DNA of 34,118 nucleotides from Actinomycetota bacterium (GCA_013812235.1 JACCTU010000178.1:1-34118); one strand, 5' to 3'. Numbered from the stretch's first letter, positions 8,704 to 17,051 are shown. The notes: generated from the sequence alone by a model not told the origin. A program made the numbers and translations.

Positions 8704-9231
8704 ATGAGGCGAGCCGTTCTGATCGCCGCCTTCTGTCTTGCCGTGCTCGCCGCAGGCTGCGGCGGCGACGACTCGAGTGCCGAGGCGTGGGCCGACGACT
8801 TCTGCACGGCCGTCGAGGACTGGCGCGAGCGAGTGCAGGACGCCGCCGGTCAGCTCGCGGAACCGGCGACGCTCTCCGAGGAGCAGCTCGACGACTCGAT
8901 CCGGCAGGCGGTGGCCGCCTCCGACGACCTCCTCGCCGATCTCGGCGAGCTCGACGTGCCGGACGTCGAGGCGCGCGACGAGATCGAGCAGGAGCTCGAC
9001 CACCTCGAAAGCGTCCTGCGCGAGCGCGCGGCGAACGCACGCGCGGGTATCGACCAGCCTGCGGGCAGCGTCAGCGAGGCGCTCGCCCGGCTTGCTGCAC
9101 TGTCGCGCGAGCTCTCCGCCGCGGCGGCGTCGATCGAGCTGACGATCGAGAAGCTCCGCGGCTTCGACCCGGCCGGCGAGCTCAAGCAGACGCTCGAGTC
9201 GAGCGACGCCTGCGCGAGCCTGCGGGGGTAG
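8704..9231 (+). CDS. Predicted lipoprotein, helical/coiled
   Basis: MRRAVLIAAFCLAVLAAGCGGDDSS: signal peptide plus lipobox LAAGC; ATG with good ORF. Confidence 0.75.
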   Translation: MRRAVLIAAFCLAVLAAGCGGDDSSAEAWADDFCTAVEDWRERVQDAAGQLAEPATLSEEQLDDSIRQAVAASDDLLADLGELDVPDVEARDEIEQELDHLESVLRERAANARAGIDQPAGSVSEALARLAALSRELSAAAASIELTIEKLRGFDPAGELKQTLESSDACASLRG

Positions 9232-9235
9232 CCCC

Positions 9236-10114
9236 CTAGGCCCGCGCTCCGACGGCGTCGGCGACCAGCTGCGCCACTTCGGTCGGCGTCGTGCCGACGC
9301 GCACGCCGCACGCCTCGAGCGCTTCCTTCTTCGCCTGCGCCGTGCCGGACGAGCCGGAGATGATCGCCCCGGCGTGGCCCATCGTCTTGCCGGGCGGCGC
9401 GGTGAAGCCGGCGATGTACGCGAGCACCGGCTTCGACATCCGGTCGCGGATGAACTCCGCCGCCTTCTCCTCCTCGTTCCCGCCGATCTCGCCGACCATC
9501 ACGACCAGCTCCGTCTGCGAGTCGGCTTCGAACTTCTCGAGGACGTCGATGAAGGACGAGCCGGGCACCGGGTCGCCGCCGATCCCGACGATCGACGAGT
9601 TGCCGAGTCCGAGCTGCACCAACTCGTAGCCGATCTGGTACGTGAGCGTCCCGGAGCGTGACACGAGCCCGATCGCGCCCTCCGCGAAGACCTCCGCGGG
9701 GATGATCCCGACGTTCGTCTTGCCCGGCGAGAGCACGCCCGGGCAGTTCGGACCGATCATCGTGATCCCCTTCGGGCGCACGTACGTGTAGACGCGGAGC
9801 ATCTCGTGCGCCGGGATGTGCTCGGTGATCACGATCACCGTGCCGATCCCGGCATCGACCGCCTCGTAGACGGCGTCGGCAGCGAAGCGCGCGGGCACGA
9901 AGATCAGCGACGTGTTCGCACCGGCGTGGTCGACGGTCTCCGCGACCGTGTTGTAGACCGGGATGCCCTCGACGTCCTGGCCACCCTTCCCCGGCGTGAC
10001 GCCCGCGACGACGTTGGTGCCGTAGTTGCGGTTGCGCAGGCCGTGGAAGCGGCCCTCACTGCCGGTGAGACCCTGCACGACGAGCCGCGTGTCCTGGTCG
10101 ACGACGATCGCCAC
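9236..10114 (-). CDS. sucD: Succinyl-CoA synthetase alpha subunit
   Basis: VVAIVVDQDTRLVVQGLTGSEGRFHGLRNRNYGTNVVAGVTPGKGGQDVEGIPVYNTV...GPNCPGVLSPG...GHAGAIISGSSGTAQAKKEALEACGVRVG; active-site His in GHAGA. GTG start at 10114. Confidence 0.95.
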   Translation of the reverse strand: MAIVVDQDTRLVVQGLTGSEGRFHGLRNRNYGTNVVAGVTPGKGGQDVEGIPVYNTVAETVDHAGANTSLIFVPARFAADAVYEAVDAGIGTVIVITEHIPAHEMLRVYTYVRPKGITMIGPNCPGVLSPGKTNVGIIPAEVFAEGAIGLVSRSGTLTYQIGYELVQLGLGNSSIVGIGGDPVPGSSFIDVLEKFEADSQTELVVMVGEIGGNEEEKAAEFIRDRMSKPVLAYIAGFTAPPGKTMGHAGAIISGSSGTAQAKKEALEACGVRVGTTPTEVAQLVADAVGARA

Positions 10115-10755
10115 TACTTCGTCCCTTTCAGGACGATCGAGCGGAGCGTGACGCGCCCGTCCTCGAGGTGCTCGGCCAGCAGCTCGCGGATGCGAGCCGC
10201 GTCGTCCTCGGGCGTCTCGACGCGCGCGAGCCAGGGCTCGACCTCGACTCGCCGCTCGAACGTGCGCTCGTCGACGACGTGGAGTCCGGCATCCACGAAG
10301 AAGCCGCGCCACTCGTCCTCCGAGTAGCAGCGGACGTGCGTCGCGTCGCGGAGCTTCTCGGCCTGCTCGACGTCGTCGCCCATGAAGACGTTGTCCTCGA
10401 CAACCACACGGCCGCGTGAGACGCGCGCCATCTCGCGCACCGCGGCGCGCACGTCGGTGAAGTGGTGCGGCGCGATCCGGCAGGCGACAACATCGAAGGT
10501 GCCGTCGGCGAACGGCAGCTGCTCCGCCGGTGCGACGACTGTCGGCTGCATCCCCGGAGCGGGGTCGACGCTCACCACCTCGGCACCGGCCTCCCGCAGC
10601 CGGCGGGCGACGTGGCCGCCGCCCGTCGCGACGTCGAGAGCCTGGACACCCTCGCCCGGCTCGCACCACTCGACGAGCAGGTCGAGATCGGGGCCCTCCC
10701 TGTGCGTCGCGCTCGTGCCGAATGCCTCCGCGCGCTCGGACCAGACGTCGGTCAC
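10114..10755 (-). CDS. Class I SAM-dependent methyltransferase (UbiE-like), nested between sucC and sucD
   Basis: VTDVWSERAEAFGTSATHREGPDLDLLVEWCEPGEGVQALDVATGGGHVARRLREAGAEVVSVDPAPGMQ...ADGTFDVVACRIAPHHFTDVRAAVREMARVSRGRVVVEDN. Start GTG overlaps sucC TGA; stop TAG overlaps sucD GTG by one base. Confidence 0.88.
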   Translation of the reverse strand: MTDVWSERAEAFGTSATHREGPDLDLLVEWCEPGEGVQALDVATGGGHVARRLREAGAEVVSVDPAPGMQPTVVAPAEQLPFADGTFDVVACRIAPHHFTDVRAAVREMARVSRGRVVVEDNVFMGDDVEQAEKLRDATHVRCYSEDEWRGFFVDAGLHVVDERTFERRVEVEPWLARVETPEDDAARIRELLAEHLEDGRVTLRSIVLKGTK

Positions 10756-11894
10756 GACGCCAGCTCCACGGCGCGCCGCGCCGCGTCGAGCATCGTCGGC
10801 TCGACGTGGAGGTTCGGGGGCGAAGCCTCTTGGAGGATCTCCCGGCCCTGCTCCGCGTTCGTCCCGTCGAGGCGCACGACGATCGGATGCTCGATCGTCA
10901 TCCGGTCGAGCGCGGCGAGGATGCCGCGCGCAACCTCGTCGCAGCGTGTGATCCCTCCGAAGACGTTGAAGAAGATCGACTTCACCTGTGGGTCTGCGGT
11001 GATCACTCCGAGCGCGTCGACCACTCCCTCGGCGTCGCCGCCGCCACCGAGGTCGCAAAAGTTCGCAGGCCGTCCGCCGGCGAGCGCGATCACGTCGAGC
11101 GTCGACATGACGAGGCCCGCGCCGTTGCCGAGGATCCCGACCTCGCCGTCGAGCTTCACGTAGGTGACGCCCTTCTCGCGCGCCGCTCGCTCCTCGGGCG
11201 GCACCGCGTCGAGGTCGCGCATCTCCGCGACGTCGGGATGCCGGAAGAGCGCCGCGTCGTCGACCGTGAACTTCGAGTCGAGCGCCTTGACCTTGCCTTC
11301 GGGCGTGACGATCAGCGGGTTGATCTCCGTGAGCATCGCATCGGTCGCGACGAACGCCTCGTAGAGCTTTCCGACGATCGAGAGGATCTGCTTCTGCTCG
11401 TTCGGATCGTCGACCTCAGCTCCGAAGATGAGCCGCCGTGCCTGCCAGGGCTGGAAGCCCTCGAAAGGGTCGACGTGCAGGCGGACGAGCTTCTCGGGCG
11501 TGGACTCCGCGACCTCCTCGATGTCGATTCCGCCTTCCGTGGTGAACATGAAGAGCGGCCGCTTCGCCCCGCGGTCGAACGTGAGCGAGAGGTAGTACTC
11601 CTTTGCGATCTCGGAGGCACGCTCGATCCAGAGCCTGCGCACGACGTGGCCGCGGATGTCGAGCCCGAGGATCTGCTCGGCCTTCGCGCGTGCGTCGTCG
11701 GGATCGTTCGCGAGCTTGATCCCGCCCGCCTTGCCGCGCCCGCCCGTGAGGACCTGCGCCTTCACGACGACCTGGCCGCCGAGCTCGGCGGCAGCGGCGC
11801 GCGCCTCGTCGGGCGTCGTCGCGAGCCGCCCTTCGGAGACGGGGATCCCGAAGCGCTTGAAGAGCTCTTTGCCCTGGTACTCGTACAGGTCCAC
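10752..11894 (-). CDS. sucC: Succinyl-CoA synthetase beta subunit (ADP-forming type)
   Basis: MDLYEYQGKELFKRFGIPVSEGRLATTPDEARAAAAELGGQVVVKAQVLTGGRGKAGGIKLA...EINPLIVTPEGKVKALDSKFTVDDAALFRHPDVAEMRD. Confidence 0.96.
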   Translation of the reverse strand: MDLYEYQGKELFKRFGIPVSEGRLATTPDEARAAAAELGGQVVVKAQVLTGGRGKAGGIKLANDPDDARAKAEQILGLDIRGHVVRRLWIERASEIAKEYYLSLTFDRGAKRPLFMFTTEGGIDIEEVAESTPEKLVRLHVDPFEGFQPWQARRLIFGAEVDDPNEQKQILSIVGKLYEAFVATDAMLTEINPLIVTPEGKVKALDSKFTVDDAALFRHPDVAEMRDLDAVPPEERAAREKGVTYVKLDGEVGILGNGAGLVMSTLDVIALAGGRPANFCDLGGGGDAEGVVDALGVITADPQVKSIFFNVFGGITRCDEVARGILAALDRMTIEHPIVVRLDGTNAEQGREILQEASPPNLHVEPTMLDAARRAVELAS

Positions 11895-11912
11895 CGGCGG
11901 CGGACTCTAACG

Positions 11913-12077
11913 ATGCTAGTAATGGCGGCGGGCGAGAAGCACCAGTTCAACGTCTACCTTCCGCCCGAGTTGATCCGGGACGTCAAGCACGCCGCGGTCG
12001 ACGCGCAGCAGTCGCTGTCGGCCTTTGTCGAGGCGGCGCTGAAAGCGGCAGTCCGGAGGAAGGAGGGCAAGAAGTGA
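11913..12077 (+). CDS. Small ribbon-helix-helix-like protein
   Basis: MLVMAAGEKHQFNVYLPPELIRDVKHAAVDAQQSLSAFVEAALKAAVRRKEGKK*: beta strand followed by two helices as in RHH/CopG. Start 11913 or 11922. Confidence 0.65.
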   Translation: MLVMAAGEKHQFNVYLPPELIRDVKHAAVDAQQSLSAFVEAALKAAVRRKEGKK

Positions 12078-12298
12078 TCCTGATGCCGATCGTTTACGTG
12101 CGCGACATGGGCGCGTCGCTCGCGTTCTACGAGAGCCTCGGGTTCGAGGCGAAGGACCACGAGTCCGATGTGGAGCGAGCTTCGGTCGGGCTACGGGGCC
12201 TTGCTCGCGCTGCACGGGGAGATCGAAGGGAAGTCGGCCGGTCGCTCGTGCTGCGACCCGACCGCACCACCCCGATCCAGGTCAACCAGCACGAGTGA
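12074..12298 (+). pseudogene. Truncated/frameshifted VOC (glyoxalase/bleomycin-resistance) domain gene
   Basis: Starts ILMPIVYVRDMGASLAFYESLGFEAKDHESD, a typical VOC N-terminus; the family-like continuation MWSELRSGYGALLALHGEIEG is in another frame from 12168; ORF ends after ~74 aa, too short for a VOC fold. Confidence 0.5.
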
Positions 12299-12354
12299 CC
12301 CGCACGCACCTTGTAACCTCGGGGCTCGCCGGCAACTCACAGCAGGGAGGTTCG

Positions 12355-12516
12355 ATGGACGAGCGCACGACCACGCTCACCGACGACGAGATCCGGAGCG
12401 ACCAGGTCCGCAGCGAAGTCGCGGACGAAGAACCGGATTCGGACGGCACCGATACAACCGACTCAACCGAAGCCGACAGCGACGACGCCGACGCCGACGA
12501 CACGGACACTTCGTAG
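12355..12516 (+). CDS. Short acidic Asp/Thr/Ser-rich peptide (53 aa)
   Basis: RBS-like agggagg 5' of ATG 12355; MDERTTTLTDDEIRSDQVRSEVADEEPDSDGTDTTDSTEADSDDADADDTDTS*. Either a stand-alone peptide or the N-terminus of the next ORF via frameshift. Confidence 0.55.
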   Translation: MDERTTTLTDDEIRSDQVRSEVADEEPDSDGTDTTDSTEADSDDADADDTDTS

Positions 12517-12520
12517 CGCG

Positions 12521-13663
12521 CTTGCGCGCTGCGTCGAGCCCGTCGAGGAATCGACCTTCCTCGCCGAGCACTGGGAGCGCAAGCCGCTCGTCGTCGAGCG
12601 CGACGAGCCCGGGCGCTTCGACGACCTCCTGACCACGGAGGACGTCGAAGGGCTGCTCGAGTCGGGCGGCCTACGCTCCCCCGCCTTCCGGCTCGTGCGC
12701 GCCGACGTGAAGCTGCGCGCGAGTGACTACCTCGTCGACGTCCCCTGGCGGCCGGTTCCCTTCAAGGGCGTGGCCGACGTCGCACACGTGGCCGAGGCGT
12801 TCGACTCGGGCACGACGCTCGTGGTCCAAGGACTGCACCACTGGTGGCCTGCGCTCGCGACGTTCTGCCGTTCGCTCGAGGCCTCGCTCGGCCACCCGGC
12901 GCAGGCGAACGCGTACTACACGCCGCGCTCCGCGCAAGGTCTGCCGGTGCACCACGACACGCACGACGTCTTCTGTCTGCAGATCGCGGGCGAGAAGCGC
13001 TGGCTCGTTTACGACCCGGTCTGGGAGCTGCCGCTGAAGCACCAGCGCTACGACGCGAAGCTCGGCGCTCCGGGAGAGCCCGCCCTAGACGTCACGCTCC
13101 AGCCGGGCGACACGCTCTATCTCCCGCGCGGCTGGCTCCACGAGGCGAAGACGTCCGACTCCGACTCGCTCCACCTCACGATCGGGGTCAACGTCTACTC
13201 CTGGCTGGACGCGTTCAAGGCGGCACTCGAGGAGTGCGCCGACCATCCGGGCTTCCGCCGCTCGCCGGACGGCTCGGCCGAGGAGCTCCTCGCACGCCTC
13301 CGCGAACGGCTCGGCGAGCACGACGTGCGCCGGCGGATGCGCTCGAAGCTCGTGCGTACCCGGCGGCCGGTGCTCGAGGGCCAGATCGGGCACCTCCGCG
13401 CTCTACGCGACCTGGACCTGGAGACCGAGCTCGAGCGGCGTTCGACGGTGCTCGCGGACCTCGCGGTCGGGAACGACCGGGCAGAGCTCACGTTCGAGGG
13501 GCGCACGCTCGAGTTCCCAGCGCACGTCGGAGACGTTCTCGAGTTCGTGCTGCGCACGGACGAGCCGTTCCGCCCGTCCGATCTGCCGGGCAGCCTGGAC
13601 GACGACGGCCGACTGGCGCTCGTCGCGCGCCTCGTGCGCGAAGGGTTGCTCGTCAGCTGCTGA
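12521..13663 (+). CDS. JmjC/cupin-4 (ROX-like) domain oxygenase; canonical start not found
   Basis: Translation upstream of the tracked ORF (GTG 12695) is conserved-looking: LARCVEPVEESTFLAEHWERKPLVVERDEPGRFDDLLTTEDVEGLLESGGLRSPAFRLVRADVKL... then HHDTHDVFCLQIAGEKRWLVYDPVWELPL...LQPGDTLYLPRGWLHEAKTSDSDSLHLTIGVN (HxD...H iron-binding). No ATG/GTG/TTG in this frame from 12344 (as checked) to 12695. Confidence 0.8.
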   Translation, partial: LARCVEPVEESTFLAEHWERKPLVVERDEPGRFDDLLTTEDVEGLLESGGLRSPAFRLVRADVKLRASDYLVDVPWRPVPFKGVADVAHVAEAFDSGTTLVVQGLHHWWPALATFCRSLEASLGHPAQANAYYTPRSAQGLPVHHDTHDVFCLQIAGEKRWLVYDPVWELPLKHQRYDAKLGAPGEPALDVTLQPGDTLYLPRGWLHEAKTSDSDSLHLTIGVNVYSWLDAFKAALEECADHPGFRRSPDGSAEELLARLRERLGEHDVRRRMRSKLVRTRRPVLEGQIGHLRALRDLDLETELERRSTVLADLAVGNDRAELTFEGRTLEFPAHVGDVLEFVLRTDEPFRPSDLPGSLDDDGRLALVARLVREGLLVSC

Positions 13664-14510
13664 CGACGTAGCGACGCGGCCGGTGCACCTCGCTCGCGGT
13701 GCAGGTCAAGTAATCCTCGGGGCCGAGCTCGAGCGACACCTCGCGTTCGTGCACGCGGCCGTCCCGGTCGGCGAACGCGATCCGAGATCCCTGCTCCGAG
13801 ACGAGCCGCAGGTCGTCGAGGCCCAGCAGCCCGGTGCGCTCCCGGATGTCGCGCTCGGCCGCCTGCGCGGCGAACGAGTGACACGACCGGCCGCGGTAGT
13901 GCTCGAGGTCGATCTTGTCGTCGAGGTGCGCGTAGAGCACGCGGCCGGCGTCCTTCCGCTCGACGCGCCCGTAGTACACGCCCCGCGAGAGGCAGAGAAG
14001 GTTGCCCGCGAAGCGGTCGCCGCCGATGTGGGTCGTCTGCCACACGGCCTCCTCCTCGACCTGCTCGGCGAGAGCCTCGAAGAGCGGACGGCCGCGGCGG
14101 GCGCAGCAGGGGTCGTGCTTGCCGTGCGTGCAGACGAGGAAGAGCGGCCGCTCGAGCGGCTCGCCCGCCTGAGCGAGGTCGAGCTCGCGGAGGTCCTCGT
14201 ACGAGGAGAGCGACGTGCAGCGCAGGCTCTCCTCTCCCTCGCGCGACGTGGCCGCGTATCCCCGAAGCTCCGCGCGCCCGCGCCGGTTCGGGCGACGAAC
14301 GAAGAGCAGGCGCGAGCGCGGACGGGCGCGCACTTGCTCTCGGAGGTTCTGTTTCACCTGGTCGGAAAGCCCCGAGGCGCGCAGCGCGTCGGGGCCCCAG
14401 AGCCCGCGGTACTCGACGATCAGCCAGTGGTCGATCCGGCTCGCGGTCGCACCCAGCGGCTCGCCGTTTGCCAGCGAGACGTCGCTGCAGAAGGGACGGC
14501 GGCTACTCAT
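13653..14510 (-). CDS. Sucrase/ferredoxin-like (Suc_Fer-like, thioredoxin-fold 2Fe-2S) protein
   Basis: PLFLVCTHGKHDPCCARRGRPLFEAL...VWQTTHIGGDRFAGNLLCLSRGVYYGRV: hallmark CTHGxxDxCCAxxGxPL and HxGGDRFAxNL motifs. ATG 14510 overlaps the end of the upstream carboxylase gene. Confidence 0.85.
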   Translation of the reverse strand: MSSRRPFCSDVSLANGEPLGATASRIDHWLIVEYRGLWGPDALRASGLSDQVKQNLREQVRARPRSRLLFVRRPNRRGRAELRGYAATSREGEESLRCTSLSSYEDLRELDLAQAGEPLERPLFLVCTHGKHDPCCARRGRPLFEALAEQVEEEAVWQTTHIGGDRFAGNLLCLSRGVYYGRVERKDAGRVLYAHLDDKIDLEHYRGRSCHSFAAQAAERDIRERTGLLGLDDLRLVSEQGSRIAFADRDGRVHEREVSLELGPEDYLTCTASEVHRPRRYVVSS

Positions 14511-16260
14511 CGCCGACCAGCACGCAGATCACCTGCCCGTTCTGGACCGGCTGGCCCTCGGCGACCGAGAGCTCGGTCACGACGCCCGCGCGGTGCGCGG
14601 CGATCTCGTTCTCCATCTTCATCGCCTCGACGACGCAGAGCACGGTGCCCGCGTCCACGGCGTCGCCCTCGGCGACGGCCACCGACAACACGGTTCCCTG
14701 CATCGGGCTGACGACGGCGCCGGAGCCACCGTGGCCCGAGGCGCCCGCGCGCTCGCGACGGCTGCGCGCGAGCTCGAGCCAGGGCGGCTCGGACGCGAGC
14801 ACGGTCACCTCGAAGCGTCGGCCGTCGACCTCGACCGGCGTGACGCGCTCGACGAGGCGCCCGGGTCCGTCCGTCGACGACCTGTGCTCGACCGTCAACT
14901 CCTCGGCCCGGGCCGCGAGCTGCTCGGACTCGACGACGCCGTGACACGTTGCGCCCTCGACGAAGCAGGGGTGCTCGAACAAAGCGCGGTGGAACCCGAG
15001 CAGCGTCTTCACCCCGCCGATCTCGAACTCCTCGAGCGCCCTCAGCATCCGGCGCCGCGCATGCTCGCGGTCGACGTCGCGCACGATCAGCTTCGCGATC
15101 ATCGGATCGTAGAGCGGCGGAATCTCCGACCCCTCGACCACGCCCGAGTCCACGCGGACGCCCGGACCCGCCGGCTCGCGGTAGCGCGTGATCCTTCCCG
15201 GCGTTGGGAGGAAGCCCTTCGAGACGTCCTCGGCGTTGATCCGGCACTCAATCGCGTGGCCGCGCAGGACGACGTCCTCCTGGCGCACGGAGAGCGGCTC
15301 GCCCGCGGCGATCGAGATCTGCTCGCGAACGAGGTCGAGGCCGGTCACCTCCTCGGTCACGGTGTGCTCGACCTGGATCCGCGTGTTCATCTCCATGAAG
15401 TAATAGGAGCCGTCGAGCGCGAGCAGCCCCTCGATCGTTCCGGCGGAGCGGTAGCCGACGGCGCGCGCGGCGTCGACGGCGATCCTCCCGATCCGCCCGC
15501 GCAGCTCTTCGCCCACCGCGGGCGACGGGGTCTCCTCGACGAGCTTCTGGTGGCGGCGCTGGATCGTGCAGTCGCGCTCGCCGAGATGGATCACGTTCCC
15601 GTGCGCGTCGGCGAGAACCTGCACCTCGACGTGGCGCGGGTCCTCCAGGTAGCGCTCGACGTAGACGGCGGAGTCGGCGAAATACGACTGACCCTCGCGG
15701 CTCGCGGACTCGAACGCGCGCTCCGCCTCCTCCGGCCCGCGGACGATCTTCATCCCCTTGCCGCCGCCGCCCGCCGCGGCCTTGACGATCAGCGGGTAGC
15801 CGATCTCCTCGCCGAGCGCGACGATCTCCGCCGCCGAAGCGACCGGGTCGGTCGTGCCCGGGATGATCGGCACGCCCGCGTCCCGCATTCTCGTGCGGGC
15901 GGCGGTCTTGTGGCCCATCAGTTCGATCGCTTCGGGCGGCGGGCCGATCCAGATGAGGCCGGCCTGCTCGACCGCACGGGCGAAGCCGGCGTTCTCCGCG
16001 AGGAAGCCGTAGCCCGGATGGATGGCTTCCGCACCGCTCGTGCGCGCGGCTCCAATCAGCTTGTCGACCGAGAGGTAGCTCTCGGCTGCCAGCTCGCCGC
16101 CCAGCGGGACCGCCTGATCGGCGACCCGCACGTGAAGCGCTCCGCGGTCCGCGTCCGAGTACACGGCGACCGACTTCAGCCCGAGCTCGCGCAGGGTCCG
16201 GAAGATCCGGATCGCGATCTCGCCGCGGTTCGCGACGAGGACGTTGGAGAAGCCCGCCAC
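14503..16260 (-). CDS. Acyl-CoA carboxylase alpha subunit: biotin carboxylase plus C-terminal biotin carrier domain
   Basis: FSNVLVANRGEIAIRIFRTLRELGLKSVAVYSDADRGALHVRVAD...GGGGKGMKIV...FMEMNTRIQVEHTVTE...VVEAMKMENEIAAHRAG (biotinylation motif). GTG start 16260; ORF track start 16371. Confidence 0.94.
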   Translation of the reverse strand: MAGFSNVLVANRGEIAIRIFRTLRELGLKSVAVYSDADRGALHVRVADQAVPLGGELAAESYLSVDKLIGAARTSGAEAIHPGYGFLAENAGFARAVEQAGLIWIGPPPEAIELMGHKTAARTRMRDAGVPIIPGTTDPVASAAEIVALGEEIGYPLIVKAAAGGGGKGMKIVRGPEEAERAFESASREGQSYFADSAVYVERYLEDPRHVEVQVLADAHGNVIHLGERDCTIQRRHQKLVEETPSPAVGEELRGRIGRIAVDAARAVGYRSAGTIEGLLALDGSYYFMEMNTRIQVEHTVTEEVTGLDLVREQISIAAGEPLSVRQEDVVLRGHAIECRINAEDVSKGFLPTPGRITRYREPAGPGVRVDSGVVEGSEIPPLYDPMIAKLIVRDVDREHARRRMLRALEEFEIGGVKTLLGFHRALFEHPCFVEGATCHGVVESEQLAARAEELTVEHRSSTDGPGRLVERVTPVEVDGRRFEVTVLASEPPWLELARSRRERAGASGHGGSGAVVSPMQGTVLSVAVAEGDAVDAGTVLCVVEAMKMENEIAAHRAGVVTELSVAEGQPVQNGQVICVLVGDE

Positions 16261-16284
16261 CTCGCGACGTATTCTCCCCGTCGG

Positions 16285-16827
16285 ATGAGCCTGCCCGATT
16301 ACCTGACCGTCGGCCGGGCCCTCTCCGTCCCCTTCGTCGTCCTCCTCTTTGTCTGGAACTTCGACGACCACGCGCTCTGGGCGACCGCGCTCTTCGCGGT
16401 CGCGATGGCGACGGACTGGTTCGACGGACGGATCGCACGCCGCCGGGGTCGAACCTCTCCGCTGGGGTCGCTGCTCGACCCGATCGCGGACAAGATCCTC
16501 GTCCTCGCCGTGCTGATCGTCCTCGTCGGCGAAGGCGTGTTTCCCGGCTGGATGGTCGCAGCGATCGTTGCGCGCGAGTTCCTCGTCTCGGGGCTACGGC
16601 AGGCGGCGATCGAGCGAGGAGTCGTCGTGAAGGCCCGCGACCTCGGAAAGCTGAAGACGTGGTCGCAGGCGATCGCGGCCGGCGTCGGGGGCCTCGCCGC
16701 GGCGGACGTCTGGAGCGACGACGCCGCGTGGTGGGCGCTCCTCGTCGCGCTCGTGCTGACGTGGGTCTCGGCCTTGGACTACGCGCGGGTCGCGCCGCGC
16801 CTCTTGCGCGGCCGAGCGGCCGCATAG
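16285..16827 (+). CDS. pgsA: CDP-diacylglycerol-glycerol-3-phosphate 3-phosphatidyltransferase
   Basis: ATG 16285 within a long spurious ORF: MSLPDYLTVGRALSVPFVVLLF...ATDWFDGRIARRRGRTSPLGSLLDPIADK, the CDP-alcohol phosphotransferase motif; several TM segments. Confidence 0.9.
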   Translation: MSLPDYLTVGRALSVPFVVLLFVWNFDDHALWATALFAVAMATDWFDGRIARRRGRTSPLGSLLDPIADKILVLAVLIVLVGEGVFPGWMVAAIVAREFLVSGLRQAAIERGVVVKARDLGKLKTWSQAIAAGVGGLAAADVWSDDAAWWALLVALVLTWVSALDYARVAPRLLRGRAAA

Positions 16828-16949
16828 TCGAGCCCGGCCCTCCGCCAGCGCGACCCGTAGGCCGGGTGCTTCGGCAGCCTCGCCTCGACGACCCGCTGGA
16901 TCGCCGCGCGGACGCCGGAGTCGGGGGTCGGGCGAATCACGAAGCTCAC
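16779..16949 (-). CDS. Possible small basic protein (56 aa), antisense to the pgsA 3' end
   Basis: GTG 16949 reading VSFVIRPTPDSGVRAAIQRVVEARLPKHPAYGSRWRRAGLDYAAARPRKRRGATRA*; it fills an otherwise empty intergenic gap. Manual translation only. Confidence 0.35.
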   Translation of the reverse strand: MSFVIRPTPDSGVRAAIQRVVEARLPKHPAYGSRWRRAGLDYAAARPRKRRGATRA

Positions 16950-17051
16950 GGGTCGAGAGCCTAAAGGCCTACCCCGGCGACCGGTACCGCTGCTCCGGCG
17001 ACCGCCAAGCCTCAGGTCCGCTCTCGAAACAGGACCTCAACGCGCGGCTCG

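Noticed and set aside
14215-16284. N-terminal 690 aa of + strand ORF 14215..16827
   Set aside because: Antisense of the biotin carboxylase gene; only the part from ATG 16285 (PgsA) is protein-like.
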